A stretch of 64,000 nt of DNA from Globodera rostochiensis. Its lineage: Eukaryota; Nematoda; Chromadorea; Rhabditida; Heteroderidae. The DNA is taken from contig JAEVLN010000007.1 in the NCBI GenBank assembly GCA_018350325.1, positions 2,154,793 through 2,218,792 of the forward strand, written 5' to 3'. The notes beneath the pieces are model-generated. The model was not told where the DNA came from and did not search any database. It saw only the letters and a list, made by a program, of their open reading frames with translations. Of the stretch, positions 24,832-35,339 are shown piece by piece. The position numbers and the translations under genes are program-made. Numbering within the stretch: position 1 is the stretch's first letter; each line of letters starts with the position of its first letter.

Positions 24832-25325
24832 ATGGACGCGCCCAAAGGAAATGTTGCCAAACCGGGGGGAGCCGAGCCGCGCGCACTTTTAGTAAAAATT
24901 TTGCAATTTTCTTTTCATTAATCTCCGAATTTGTGAAGTTCTTATTGGGCGGCCAAAAAACGGGTGCAAATGGAATTGGGAAAGAAAATGAGCAGCCAAA
25001 ATCCCAATCAAAAGGTTATTTTCTTTTTAAACAATGACAAAAAGTGCCAAAACTGCTCAACAGAATCTGATTTTAGGTATGGCACTTCGCGGAGGGCGCG
25101 GCAAAAGAGACGTTTTGGGCAACGCCGGGGGCGATGTTGGCGGATGGGACCATCCAATTGACTCCTCATAGTCAGTGTCGGCTAAATGAAATATAATTAA
25201 AATTTAATTTCTATTTCCATTTCAGTGATTATGTTGACACAATGTTCAAAGAAGCAAATTGGCTCGCTGACAAGGTCAAGAAATATGGCTGGGAGAATTA
25301 CGGAGTGCCCGCTGGACGTCGCTAA
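24832..25325 (+). CDS. Small glycine-rich protein of unknown function, right copy
   Basis: Exons 24832-24891, 24939-25014, 25077-25170, 25226-25325 (109 residues; phases 0, 1 and 2 fit exactly). Same protein as the copy at 19275-19768. The final exon encodes EANWLADKVKKYGWENYG and ends GRR before the stop. Upstream, only about 20 bases before the ATG are shared with the left copy, so the two copies have different promoters. Confidence 0.65.
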
Positions 25326-25402
25326 AGGGCCGAAGTTGTCGGCATTTTCGAAAAACTGAAAAAGTATTTATTTTTGGGATTAAAATATTCTTTGTAGCTG
25401 TT

Positions 25403-26330
25403 AGATTATTCCATTGGATTATTTATTTTAATTTCTTTCTTTTTGATAAATTAGGATTTATTTACTTGAGCTTCTAATAGGTTTTAAAACTCTAAGGTGA
25501 CCTGAGAGCCCTGCTCAAGAACCGAACAGGAACAGTGTAAACTGTGCTTAGACTCCTCGAGTGAAATTCAGTCAACATTTTAATCAATGATGCATTGGAC
25601 AAAGGGTTCAAGCACTTGCTAGTGAAACCTAAATTTACCGAGGCACGACCACACAAAAAATGATTCTTTGAAAGCAAACCAACAAAAGCTTCACATCCCG
25701 CTACCTTGCCATCGAATCCAATACCAAACTGCTTTCTTTCAATTAGCTGACTGGGCGAATAGCAACACCGATTTCGCAACACACTTCTTTTGGCATTATG
25801 CCATCATTATTAAATGGATTTGAAAATAAGGACAAAAGTAGAACTTGGTAAAAACAAAGAAAAATAACAACGAGATCCGAATCAAGAGTCATAAGTAAAT
25901 ATTAGAAGGGTTACAAATATGATAAAAATGATTACAAAAATGTAAATTAAACATCGGCAAGAGAGTAAAAAAACATGAGAAGGTCCGAATTTAGAGAAAC
26001 AATTATCCGAATTATTTGAAATGATGGCCTTCTATGAGAATAAAGTAACATGAAAATGGGTAAAGCAATATGAGAACGACGGTCAGGGTATGAGAATAAA
26101 AGAAAAAAGGTTTGAACGGTTCAAAAATGTTGAAAATTTATAAAAGCAAATCCCAATAACAGAAACATAAAAACCAATTTAATCCTCAAATAAGAAATCC
26201 TAAAGCTCGCCTTAAATGGTTAAGATCGAAAGAAGAACGATTTAATCGAAACTGAAAACCGATCAAATTTTGGCATTTTGAAAATTGAGCAAACCTATTA
26301 AGTTTTAATTTCAAACTTAATAAAAGGTGC
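25403..26330 (-). repeat. Dispersed repeat R3 (uninterrupted copy, 25840-26165) and flanks
   Basis: The stretch 25840-26165 is the reverse complement of sequence at about 59766-59887 plus 60756-60962. The 60-kb copy is interrupted by an 868-bp insertion, and this copy supplies the empty site (CCCATTTTC, once, near 26051-26060). No gene is supported in 25403-26330. Confidence 0.75.
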
Positions 26331-26393
26331 CTGGGCCCACGTCTGTTTTTCGCCGAACACTCTTTCCCATTTTGACGGCATTTTTCGTGCTTG
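26331..26393 (-). pseudogene. BACK-domain exon fragment
   Basis: Directly after the stop of the serine-rich gene the minus strand reads [16 protein letters not shown], matching [16 protein letters not shown] of BACK exon 6 in genes A, B and E. It suggests that this locus once held a BTB-BACK gene behind the signal-peptide cassette. Confidence 0.6.
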
Positions 26394-26840
26394 TTAAAAC
26401 GGCATCGCGCTACCGTAATGCGACGATCTCGGATTTTTCGGGTTGACCATAGACTGAAGACTTCCCTCATTGTTTTGCAAATTATCCCCGCTCCAATCAC
26501 AAGAATGCGTTCCAGCTTGGGATGGCATAAATGTGTCGTGCATTGGGGGGACTTGCTGATATGGCATTACGCCATCGTAATGCGACGATGAGCCTGTGTT
26601 GCCCGATGTAAAGTTGGATGATTGTGGTGTGGGGCTGAAAAAGTTGGATGCGCCGGTCCTTCGCGTCGATTGCGATTGATTTGGGAAATACGGCATCCCG
26701 TCAAAACCTTTAATTAATTAGGGCAATTAATTCAAAAGTATAGATTAGGCCCTTTTCCCTTTTTTTGCAGCATTTTTACCTTCCGATGAGCTCGGCTTTC
26801 TGCTCATCGAATACGGGTTATATCCGTTACATTTACCCAT
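26394..26840 (-). CDS. Serine/asparagine/proline-rich small protein, unknown
   Basis: Two exons, 26840-26780 and 26707-26394, joined in phase through a GT-AG intron, 124 residues. Low-complexity, rich in S, N, P, G and Q. It repeats a short motif: FDGMPYF, SSSHYDGVMPY and SSHYGSAMPF. I do not recognise it. It lies downstream of a signal-peptide exon and linker exon (27443-27693) on the same strand, but I cannot find a phase-compatible acceptor at 26840, so whether they form one transcript is open. If joined, this would be a secreted repeat protein. Confidence 0.45.
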
Positions 26841-27442
26841 TGATTGTTTGAATTTATTTTTATATGATAAATAAATCTCTGCTAGTCTTTTCCATTTCAT
26901 GCATTTGAATCATTTGGGCAATGAATGTGAATTTTTTGGAAAATAATTTTGAGTTTTGGTACGAATCGTGTTCGGGGTTTGGAATGGGTGAAATAATTGT
27001 CAGAATCTTGATCAGCGACCCTGAAACCCCCGGAAACCGCCGAAGCAATAATTCGCGATTCTGATTTAGTTTGGCTTTTTCGCCAAAAAGTCCGGGTTGA
27101 ATCTGATCAATCAGTAGGGCTGCTACTTTTAGGCAAGAAAAATTGCACCAAAAAAGCACGAAAATCTATGAAGGATCCCGCTGCCCCCCCCCACATAATG
27201 TCGAAGCCACGAAATGTGGAAAAAAAATAAAAATTTTTTAATGTCGATAAAAAAATTTTCTTATGGGTTTTCGGGGGCGTACAACCCGAATACGACCTCC
27301 ATTTCGACCAATTCCGAACCCCAGACCCAAATTCAACCAATTTTTCGAAAAATCTAAAATGTTAACTTTTGGAGAGCTTAAAATGATGTTCCTAAGCCTA
27401 AATTAATTTAAAAATAAATAGACAATTATTTTGCAGTTTTAC

Positions 27443-27693
27443 CTGCGTTTGGTTCAGCATTGCCAGAACTGGATGGTCCCACTGCATCTGAGTTCTCTAC
27501 GTGAGTAAGTTATAAGTTAAATCTTTCGATATTTACATAAATTTTTGTTAGTCACCACACACCAAAAAGTTTTGAAATATTGTATTGCGCGCCAATTTAT
27601 TAATTTTGAAAAGAATTTTTTCTGACCCGTCTCCAGCAGAATAGAAGCGACCACAAGCAAGCAAATTGCGGCCAAGAAGAGAAAGGTGGGCAT
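27443..27693 (-). CDS. Signal-peptide exon and linker exon (partial gene)
   Basis: Exon 27693-27627 encodes [20 protein letters not shown], a textbook signal peptide; exon 27496-27443 encodes the linker ENSDAVGPSSSGNAEPNA. Both are nearly the same as the first two exons of gene G (35332-35058). The next exon expected here would be a BTB exon starting two bases into a codon, but none is seen; instead there is unrelated sequence and then the serine-rich gene and a BACK fragment. Expression would give a secreted product only if a later acceptor is used. Confidence 0.6.
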
Positions 27694-27719
27694 TTTGAGG
27701 CAATAAAAATGAAATCGTT

Positions 27720-28100
27720 TTGAATGATGGCTTTCTGCTGCATGCCACCGCTTTTATACGCCTTTAATCGCAGGCGTAGAAGTGGCTTTGTTTCAAAATA
27801 GCATTGTCAACGAAGAGAGTGGAGGGGACGCGAGAGAATGCGTTGGCATTTACGCAAAGATTGCCTTACTCCAACAAAGAATATGCCAGAAATTGGGGTC
27901 TCCTGTTTATGCCAATTTTGGGGAGGGGGGGGGGGGTTGAAGCATTAGGGCTAATGTATTGTATGGAAAAAGCGCCCCTAGGCAGAGTAAATGGCCAAAG
28001 AAGCAGAGATATTGGTCGATAAATCTGAATTGAACTTTGCATATGACAGGGGCTGCTTTAAGCGGGTGAGGTGACGTGGAACTTTTGGGCATCCTCTAAA
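27720..28100 (-). promoter_or_regulatory. Promoter module copy 3, driving the signal-peptide exon
   Basis: TATAAAAG on the minus strand at 27758-27751, about 58 bases before the ATG, followed by GCAGCAGAAAGCCATCATTC. Upstream lie ATGCCA hexamers on either strand near 27742, 27840, 27884 and 27908. ATGCCA is the published DOG-box motif of dorsal-gland effector promoters in Globodera; here the match is by eye and short. Confidence 0.55.
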
Positions 28101-28299
28101 TTTCTATTTTCGTGCACTTTTTTACGAAACCCCAAAGGAACCATCCAACAAGCCTTTTCTAATGCCTGTGAAAACGGAAGGCCCAGAATTAATCAAATTT
28201 ATTCAAGTCCCGTCTTCTTGGCCTTGGAGTTCCGTCATAAATAACCGGACAGTTTGGCGCCGTGCCTTTTTGGCGCGGCAAATTTGGCTCGGGTAGGGT

Positions 28300-28650
28300 C
28301 AACTTGGGCGCCGACAAGTTTAAAACATTTTATTAATTAAGAAAATCAAATAAATTAACATTTTTCAAAACTCTTTAGTTGAAGCTTTAACTTAAAAAGA
28401 TGAAATACGAAGATCGTTGTGCCAACTTGGCGAGCCGAATCATAACTTTCTTTAATACTATCGGTCACCAATCGGCGAAAGTTTGGCATGATTAGAGGAT
28501 GAATCAGTGGAAGTAATTGATTTTGAATATATTTCTCGACACATTGATTTTTTAAATTTTTTTTTTCAAAAAACGCGTTTTGGAACTGTTCGTTCGTTGG
28601 ACTTTTGGACTTAATTTTCTTCAATTTCGGTATAAATTGGCATTTAAGAA
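28300..28650 (-). repeat. Upstream segment shared with 35430-35830 (segmental duplication)
   Basis: Words such as ATCGGTCACCAATCGGCGAA and AAAACGCGTTTTGGAACTGT occur in both places in the same orientation relative to the signal-peptide exon. The shared block shows that promoter, signal exon and more distal sequence were copied together. The 90-residue open frame here (28355-28624, minus) has no recognised domain. Confidence 0.6.
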
Positions 28651-29047
28651 AAAAGACAAAGCTTATATAATCAACAAAAATAAAAAGTGGTTAATGCTAA
28701 AACGATCAGCCGCTGTAACCTTAAATAACAAAAAACAAATCAAATCGATAGTTTCCAATTTCTAAAACGCATCGGCAATTTTGAATTCAAACTTTAACGT
28801 TTTGTTAAGAACTGTGCAAAAATTTCGAAAATTTTGCCGATTTCAAAATTTCAAAAATTAATTGATGGAGCGGGGTTTCCGATAACCGAACTTTCGTATC
28901 TTATTCGTTATCTATGCAAATCAAATAAAATTGATATCATTCAGTTGCTCTTTATTTTTTGAACATTTTATCAAACGCTAGAGAGTCGACAATTTGTTTT
29001 AATCGTACCTTTTGTTCATAAGAAATTCCTAATCACTCTATTAAAAG

Positions 29048-29790
29048 TAGGGTTGCCGCCGGGGGGGGGGGAGGGGATCCCCGGTCAAACCGGGGAACGG
29101 GGATACCGGGGACGACAAAACGGGGATCCCCGTTTTCGGGGATGAGCAAACCGGGGAACGGGGATCCCCGTACGGGGATGGGCAAAATCCATTTTTAGGG
29201 GTACATTTTTGAAAAAATACAATTTTTTTTGGGGGAATTTTTCTTTAAAAATCCAAATTTCTTTAAATTAAAGTGCACCCCTAAGAAAAGGCTTTTCTTG
29301 TGGCAAATATGCACTACAAAGATTTAATTTTTTGGGGAGGAGAGCCCGACGGTGCCGACAGGCGCCGTCGGGAAAATTTTTGGAGTTTGGTAAAGAAATT
29401 TCACCAAAATTTTGGCAAAATTAAGATGTTTGCTTCGAACTTTCGGAAAGAAATTCAAAAATTCATTTTTTAAAATATTTGAAAATTTACTAAAATATTC
29501 TTTTAGTGGGGGAGAGCACGCGACAGAACCAGAATAAATAAAAACGTGCTCGCCGTCTCGCGGTCCGAACCCAGCTAGGAACATAAGACTTGAGGGAAGA
29601 CAAACCAATAAGCCATCATCATTTAGGAGTTATTCACCTAAAAAGGCTTGAAATCTTTCATCAAAAAGCACGTCTCAACCAAAAGTCAAACAATAAATCA
29701 ATATAGTCATTAAAATTCTTATGTGATGGCCATCTTTAGGGGTGCATTTTCATCCCCGTCCCCGGCCGGGGATGAGCACCGGGGATATTA
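29048..29790. mobile_element. Foldback element with CCGGGGATCCCCGG arms, right end missing
   Basis: Begins TAGGGTTGCCGCC at 29048, a hAT-like terminus. The left arm (29058-29180) and right arm (about 29750-29790) are built of GGGGATCCCCG and CCGGGGA words. No CCCTA end or target duplication is found on the right; the element runs into the first visible exon region of the chitinase-like gene, so a deletion may have removed both its end and that gene's 5' exon. It encloses a SINE-like unit at 29340-29610. Confidence 0.6.
29340..29610 (-). repeat. SINE-like unit: tRNA-like head and terminal hairpin
   Basis: Minus strand: TGGCTTATTGG (A-box-like) near 29600, GGTTCGGACC (B-box-like) near 29565, an AT-rich body, and a hairpin at 29345-29372 (CCCGACGGTGCC, loop GACA, GGCGCCGTCGGG; 12 pairs with one G-T). 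The same order recurs at 36.96-37.40, 45.33-45.90 and 54.24-54.69 kb. Confidence 0.65.
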
Positions 29791-29815
29791 TTTTGTGCAT
29801 GGATCCATCAATTAG

Positions 29816-31295
29816 CAATTGTTTCTGTTTCTTCGGCCCGAGTTGTCGGCTATTATCAGGGCAACCGGGCCTTGACGAGTGCTCAGGTTGCCATATAATT
29901 TCTTTTTTAAATCTATTTTTTGAATTCCTGCTTTTTTGAAAATAGGCCAAGAAGCTGACCCACCTGATCCTTGCCTTTTCGGTTCCGGATGCTCAAGGCA
30001 ATTTGAGTCCTTTAACTTCTGTCCAAGCGCAAGCTTTAACAACGGGAAAATCCGTAAATAGCGCTCTGAAAGTGTTGATTGCCATTGGCGGAGGGTAAAA
30101 ATATTTGAAATTAAAAGATTTTGATAATTTTAAGCGGTTTTAATGGAAGCATTTTTACATCGCTAACATCAAACAATGGAACCCGACAAGAGTTTATCGC
30201 TAAAATTGTCTCTTTTCTGAAAAGTAATGGATTGGATGGTGCCGACATCGACTGGCAATTCCCAACAGTGGTAAACAAAATGGGATACGAACAAAACTTA
30301 TCGACAAAAGTGTTACATATATTTTCCTGAAAATATAAATTTTTTAAATTTATAACATTTGAAAACTTATTTAAACAGAATGACAAGGCCAATTATGTGG
30401 CATTTCTGCGTGAGCTGAATATGGCACTTCCATCCGGCACTTTGCTGAGCATAGCCTCGGCCGCAAGTGCCTTTTATTTGGACCCGGGTTTTGACTTGGG
30501 CATTACCACCGCCGTGGACTTCATCAACGTGATGTGCTACAACTATTATGGCGGATGGAGCACAGAGTCGACGGGACCGAACTCGGCACTTTATCAGGGC
30601 ACAAATGCCGATCCTTCTGATTCACTAAACACCAACTGGACAATCTTTTATCATCTGACCAAAATGAACGATCCGGAAAAGGTAAATTCTCTATGATTAT
30701 GATTGATCGCAATAATAAAAGTAGAGCCAGGAATTTTAAAAAACCTGGATCTGGATTTTGGAAATGACCTGGCTCTGGATTTACCTGGATTAAAAAATCC
30801 AGGTTTTTAGGATATCCAATCCTACCTGGATTCTGGATCTGGATCCAGAAAAATCCAGTCTGGATCCAGATTCAGTCCGGGCTTTAAATAAAAGTCACAT
30901 GTTATCTTAACTTGCTGGCTAAATCAATTTTAGTTGAATTTGGGAGTGCCATTCTACGGTAAATACTGGAACAACGTTGGAGCATCACTGAAAGACGACG
31001 GCCTTTGGCGTCAGCTCGGCACTTATGGCACTGAATTGGCTTGGCGCGACTTGGGCAACAGCTCTGATCTGACCAAAATGACTTATCATAAAACTGCCAA
31101 AACGCCGTACATTTACGATGCTTCTTCCAAAATATTCCTGACCTTTGACAACCCCCAAGAAAATTTTAGAAAGGATTTAATATTTAATATTTTTAGGTTC
31201 AATATGTTGCTAGCCAAAAGATTGGAGGCACAATGATCTGGGCCATTGATCAGGACGACGATAAATTATCTTTATTGAATGCCGTTTCAAAATGA
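29816..31295 (+). CDS. GH18 chitinase-like protein with catalytic Glu replaced by Gln
   Basis: Exons 29816-29886, 29946-30094, 30135-30309, 30379-30681, 30934-31158, 31197-31295. Family landmarks in order: VVGYYQG (strand 1), HLILAFSV, LIAIGGG, LDGADIDWQFP, DFINVMCYNYYGGW, LGVPFYGKYW, GGTMIWAIDQDD, all typical of glycoside hydrolase family 18. The active-site motif DGxDxDWE ends in Q instead of E, so hydrolysis of chitin is probably lost; chitin-binding chi-lectins carry such changes. No signal-peptide exon is visible: a foldback element lies right upstream. The last intron (31159-31196) would start GA, not GT, though the reading is right if it is removed. The gene is either a chi-lectin with odd splicing or a decaying copy. 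Confidence 0.8.
30722..30886. mobile_element. hAT-type foldback MITE in chitinase intron, target duplication AATAAAAG
   Basis: Ends TAGAGCCAGG (30722) and CCGGGCTTTA (to 30886), flanked by AATAAAAG at 30714-30721 and 30887-30894. The 165-bp interior consists of CTGGATCTGGATCCAG-type words in both orientations. It lies wholly in an intron and should be spliced out. Confidence 0.85.
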
Positions 31296-31794
31296 ATTGT
31301 GAAAAATGAAATTGCAAGTTGCTATTCTTGTGTAACCTTCGATAAATCTTTGCTCTCTTCACTCTTTATCTCGAATTAAAGTTAATAAACAATTTTTGCC
31401 AAACATTCCGTAGACCGACCAATGACCTAAATTTTGAGTAATAATAAAATGCAAATATTTAATTTCGTGAAATCCTGAATTTTGGATCAAATGTTTCCAA
31501 CAGAATGCCAAACTATTATAAAGAAAATGAAATATATACATCGCATAGTTATATTAGTGTTTATAAATAGGGCTGCGATTTATATCGATAAAAATATCGA
31601 AATATAGCCATAAAATATGAATGAAAAATTGCAAAATATGGACCAAATATCATAAAAATGAGATTTAACAGCATTTTCCAATACATAACTATGTGTTCAT
31701 TTTATTTTTTGATCTCAAAAAAGCATTATAAATATAAACGAAAAAATTTTATATGGATTTATCGCACATGTTTAGGAAGGCTACCGAACCGAAT

Positions 31795-32110
31795 GCAGAA
31801 TGGTCCGAATACAGACCGGGTAATAACTTGCTTTTCAAGAGCTGAAGCTATTGTTAAGCAAAAGTTTTGTGATTGGACAAGTTTCAAAAAAATATGGCCA
31901 AAAAAAGCAAAATTCTGGATTCAAAAAATTTTTTAAAAGGTTTTTGGCCATAACTTTTTTGAAACTTGTCCAATCAGAAAACTTTTGCTTAACAATAGCT
32001 TCAGCTCTTGAAGAGCTTTCGAATGATTATAATAATGTCTGAATATGTCAAGGTTGAAGCAAGTTATTGCCCAATCTGTCCCGGTCTGTATTCGGACCGG
32101 TCTGCATTCG
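31795..32110. repeat. Large palindrome with ~130-bp arms
   Basis: Left arm words GAATACAGACCGGGTAATAA, AAGCTATTGTTAAGCAAAAG and GATTGGACAAGTTTC are read back in reverse complement on the right, around a centre near 31923. A related half lies inside the element at 43980-44735 (about 44085-44265). No gene in 31296-32347. Confidence 0.8.
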
Positions 32111-32347
32111 GTCCGTACGCCGTGCGCCTTTAGGAATGATCAATCTTGTCACCTTTGAGCGCGAAAATTTTTTGTACCTTTCATGCTGTTTAAAAATTTT
32201 TTGCCGAAAATTAGTGTCGTAAGCGATAAGTTCATTGGATGTTTTTCTCAAAATAATTGACAAATTCAAAACAAATTGAATTGATAAAATGTTTTGATCG
32301 GCAAAGAACAAATACCAACAGCAAAATCCAATAAATTCCCTCGTTTT

Positions 32348-35332
32348 TCACTTTCTAAATGCATCGGCGTGAATGTTAAATTTGAAATTCGGGCCAAAAT
32401 TCGCTTTAATTTTGGTGCGAGAATTGAGCAACGTAACGCACGGGTACAATTTGGCCGCAGAATCGACAAATAAACCGGTAGTTTCTGTAAAAAAATAAAC
32501 AAAACGAAATAAATTAAATAAATAAAAAGATTTATTAAATCCAAAAATAATGTGCCATCGATTAGATCTTAAATTAAAGAAACACCCCAAAAGTGGTTAA
32601 ATGGTCCTTTTTTATTTATTATTTTTTCTTTCTCACCCAAACGATTTCCGTTTAGCGTGTAAATGATTTGGCGAGTTGCCAAATCCATGCCGAATCCGAT
32701 GACGACGCCTTCCTCAAATTTGGGCGTTTCTCCCATGGGCTTTTCTCCCAAAGGACGCCTCTTTCTCCAAAGATCGCCACAGTCTGAGTTCAATGCCATT
32801 TGTTGTTCGGTCGCAAGCCCAATGCAAATACCGCTAAATATAATTTTTTAAAGGAAAATGCTTTTAAAGCATTTCGAAGTTCACTATTTATTTATTTAAC
32901 TTACGTTCCTTTCTCCAAGATGGTCACTTCGTAGTAAAAAATGCCGTCTTTTGGAATTGGCCGTTCAGCGCGGACAGAGCGATGCCCTGGAAAGAAAAAG
33001 TTAATCAAAAATTTTGTGAACTCTTTTCATAAATCTTTTTAACTACCTAAATCACTTTAACAGAATAATATTTACCCTTTTCTCCAAAATGTTGGACAAT
33101 CAATCGTTCGGGCTCAGAGAGCGTCAGGCCCTGGTGACATGCAGCGGAATCCCATCGATTTGTAGGGGTTAGCCCTAAGGAAATATAAATTTATTTTTAA
33201 AATATTAAATAACATTTCCCTTTTGTACAGGTTATTGCATAAAAAGTGGCACTTTTTGATTTGGCTATAAAAAAAGTAGGTATCTTAAAACGGTTACAAA
33301 TCTCTGATTTTTTATATGCAATAAATACTCCTACCGTATACCTTCTTTTAATCCCACATTGTCTAATAATCCCCTACTCTATAATAATGCCGCTCTTTCT
33401 GAGAAGGTTAAAAATATTCCACATGGGGGATTAAAAGTGGCTATACGGTATATGAGTAGAATATTTTGATAGGTAAACAGCAGGGTGAACACCTTTAAAA
33501 GCACGTCTATTAGTTGGAAATTGCAGCTGGTAAGGCTCGGGCAGACCGGCGTTCGGATGAGAATGGTACTGATACACGCTCATCATCTGGTCACTCGTTA
33601 GCACCCCGGACGGAACTGTCAAAAGCAAAATTCAACCAAATGTTGGGTCTCGGAATTATGAAAATAGATTAGGTAGATTTGGCATATTAAATTCAAACTG
33701 TTACCAATCCAAATGGGCAATACCAATATTCTCAGTAAAATCCTTTTGAGGAATGAGCGGAAAACGAATTTTGAAAAGTGCCGAGCCGAGCATTGCGCGT
33801 CTATTCGCCGCCGAAGGCTCTTTCCCATTTTGATGGCGTTTTTCGTCCGCCCAGCGAAGTGCCTAATTATTTTAAACGAAATAATAAATATTAATTTAAA
33901 AAAAAGTTAAAATCATTTTATTGTTTTATTATTTTTTATAAATTTACGGCATTCCAAATTGCAATTTCATCTCTAATCATCAACTCGTCACGGCCCAGAA
34001 TCTCGCACAACAATTCCTGATCAATTTGCAAAAACTCTTCCGAGAGGAGCAAAGTTTGCGCGTTCTCATCGATGTAATCCAAACACCGACGCGCAAAGTC
34101 CCAAAATAAATAAAAATTGAAAATGTAAATTAAATAATACTTAACATTTGGGCTTAAACCAGTTTATATTAGCTCGAAAATCTGCAAAATACCCCAAATC
34201 ACTTCTATTGCCTTCCCAGCCTCAAAAAAGAATAAGACAACAAATTTAATTGAAGCCTTTATAATATTTAAACCGGTTATTGAAATTGTTTTTTCAGATA
34301 ATTAACACCAAAATATCAAATTATTATAATTGAGATTAAAAAAACAGTCCTCACCTCTTCTCCAAAAAAGCGAGCATGGGCAAGTGCGACAAAAACATTC
34401 ATCAGCTTCCATATGATGTTTAAACACGAATCAACAAGTTTAGGAAGATTATATTTTTCGGCTAAAATACAATTAATGCATTAAAACATTTTAATTTTTG
34501 ATAAATTTCACCATAATTATATTTCAAGATTAAATTGCAAAAAAAGGAATTAGCGGTTAATTTCTTGAAATTCACCCGCATAAAGCACAGAAATTGCATT
34601 GTCTCCGTTCAGTTCACTCAAATCATCGGCGTAAATGAAGGCTAACATCGCCTTGAACGCCCCACCTCCATGTCCGACACCTCCACATGTTCCTCTCCAA
34701 AACGGAACATTGCCTCAAAAACGTCGGAGGCTTCCGCCAGAATCGCTTTATGTGCCGGCAAAAGCTTCAAATTAAAAAAATTAAGAAAAAAAGAAATTAA
34801 GCCTAAATGATTATTTAATCAATTCCCAAAACTCGCCTCTTTTTCGTCTCCTTCCACCACCAAAAAGTGAACATCCGCAGGATGGCCCGTGTCCAGCAAA
34901 TGCTTCATCCGCCTCGCCAATGCTTTTGGCACTTTACAAAATTTGTTATTTATAATCGTAACTAAATAAATTTATAGGCGAATAATTAATGTTCCTATTC
35001 CTATAGGTAATTAATTTGAAAAAATAAATAGATAATTAAACTATTTTGCACTGTTACCTGGGCTTGATTGAGCTTTGCCAGAACTGGATGGCCCTTTTTT
35101 GAGTTTTTTGTTTTTTGGCGATGCATCTGAATTCTCTACGTGAGTCAGTCAAAAATTTAAGTTAAAATATTTCGATATTTATATTAAATTTTTGTTAGTC
35201 ACCCCACACACTGGAAAGCGATGAAATATTGGGCCAAATTTTTAATTTGAAACAAAATTTCTGACCCGTTTCCAGCAGCAGAATATAGGCCACAAGCAAG
35301 CAAATTGCGGCCAAGAAGAGAAAGGTGGGCAT
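32348..35332 (-). CDS. Gene G: signal peptide-linker-BTB-BACK-SPRY protein (one G short in BTB exon)
   Basis: Minus-strand exons: 35332-35266 ([20 protein letters not shown], signal peptide), 35135-35058 (linker [20 protein letters not shown]), 34931-34837 ([11 protein letters not shown]), 34764-34576, 34461-34355, 34100-33948, 33862-33724, 33615-33493 (BACK), 33174-33076, 32986-32905, 32833-32637, 32484-32348 (SPRY). The linker joins the BTB exon in phase: acceptor AAAG then TG, making GTG where paralogues start with ATG. This would be a secreted Cullin-3-type adaptor. Two BTB exons are fused by loss of an intron. At about 34660 a G run has four G instead of five, which shifts the frame to an early TAG; this may be a sequencing error. 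The SPRY lacks the [14 protein letters not shown] core found in the others. Confidence 0.65.
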
Positions 35333-35339
35333 TTTGAGG

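Larger units (their letters stand above)
19198..25402. repeat. Inverted repeat: ~590-bp arms at 19198-19789 and 24811-25402
   Basis: The two arms are reverse complements and appear identical over the whole coding part and its introns. They lie about 5 kb apart, with gene F between. The outer edge of the right arm abuts a satellite module (24735-24812) of the same family as the arrays at 56-58 and 63-64 kb, which suggests the duplication broke or recombined there. Confidence 0.85.

Noticed and set aside
34906..34932. Loss of the start codon (ATG to GTG) in gene G
   Set aside because: The GTG is made by an in-phase splice from the signal-peptide/linker exons, so the Met is not expected there.
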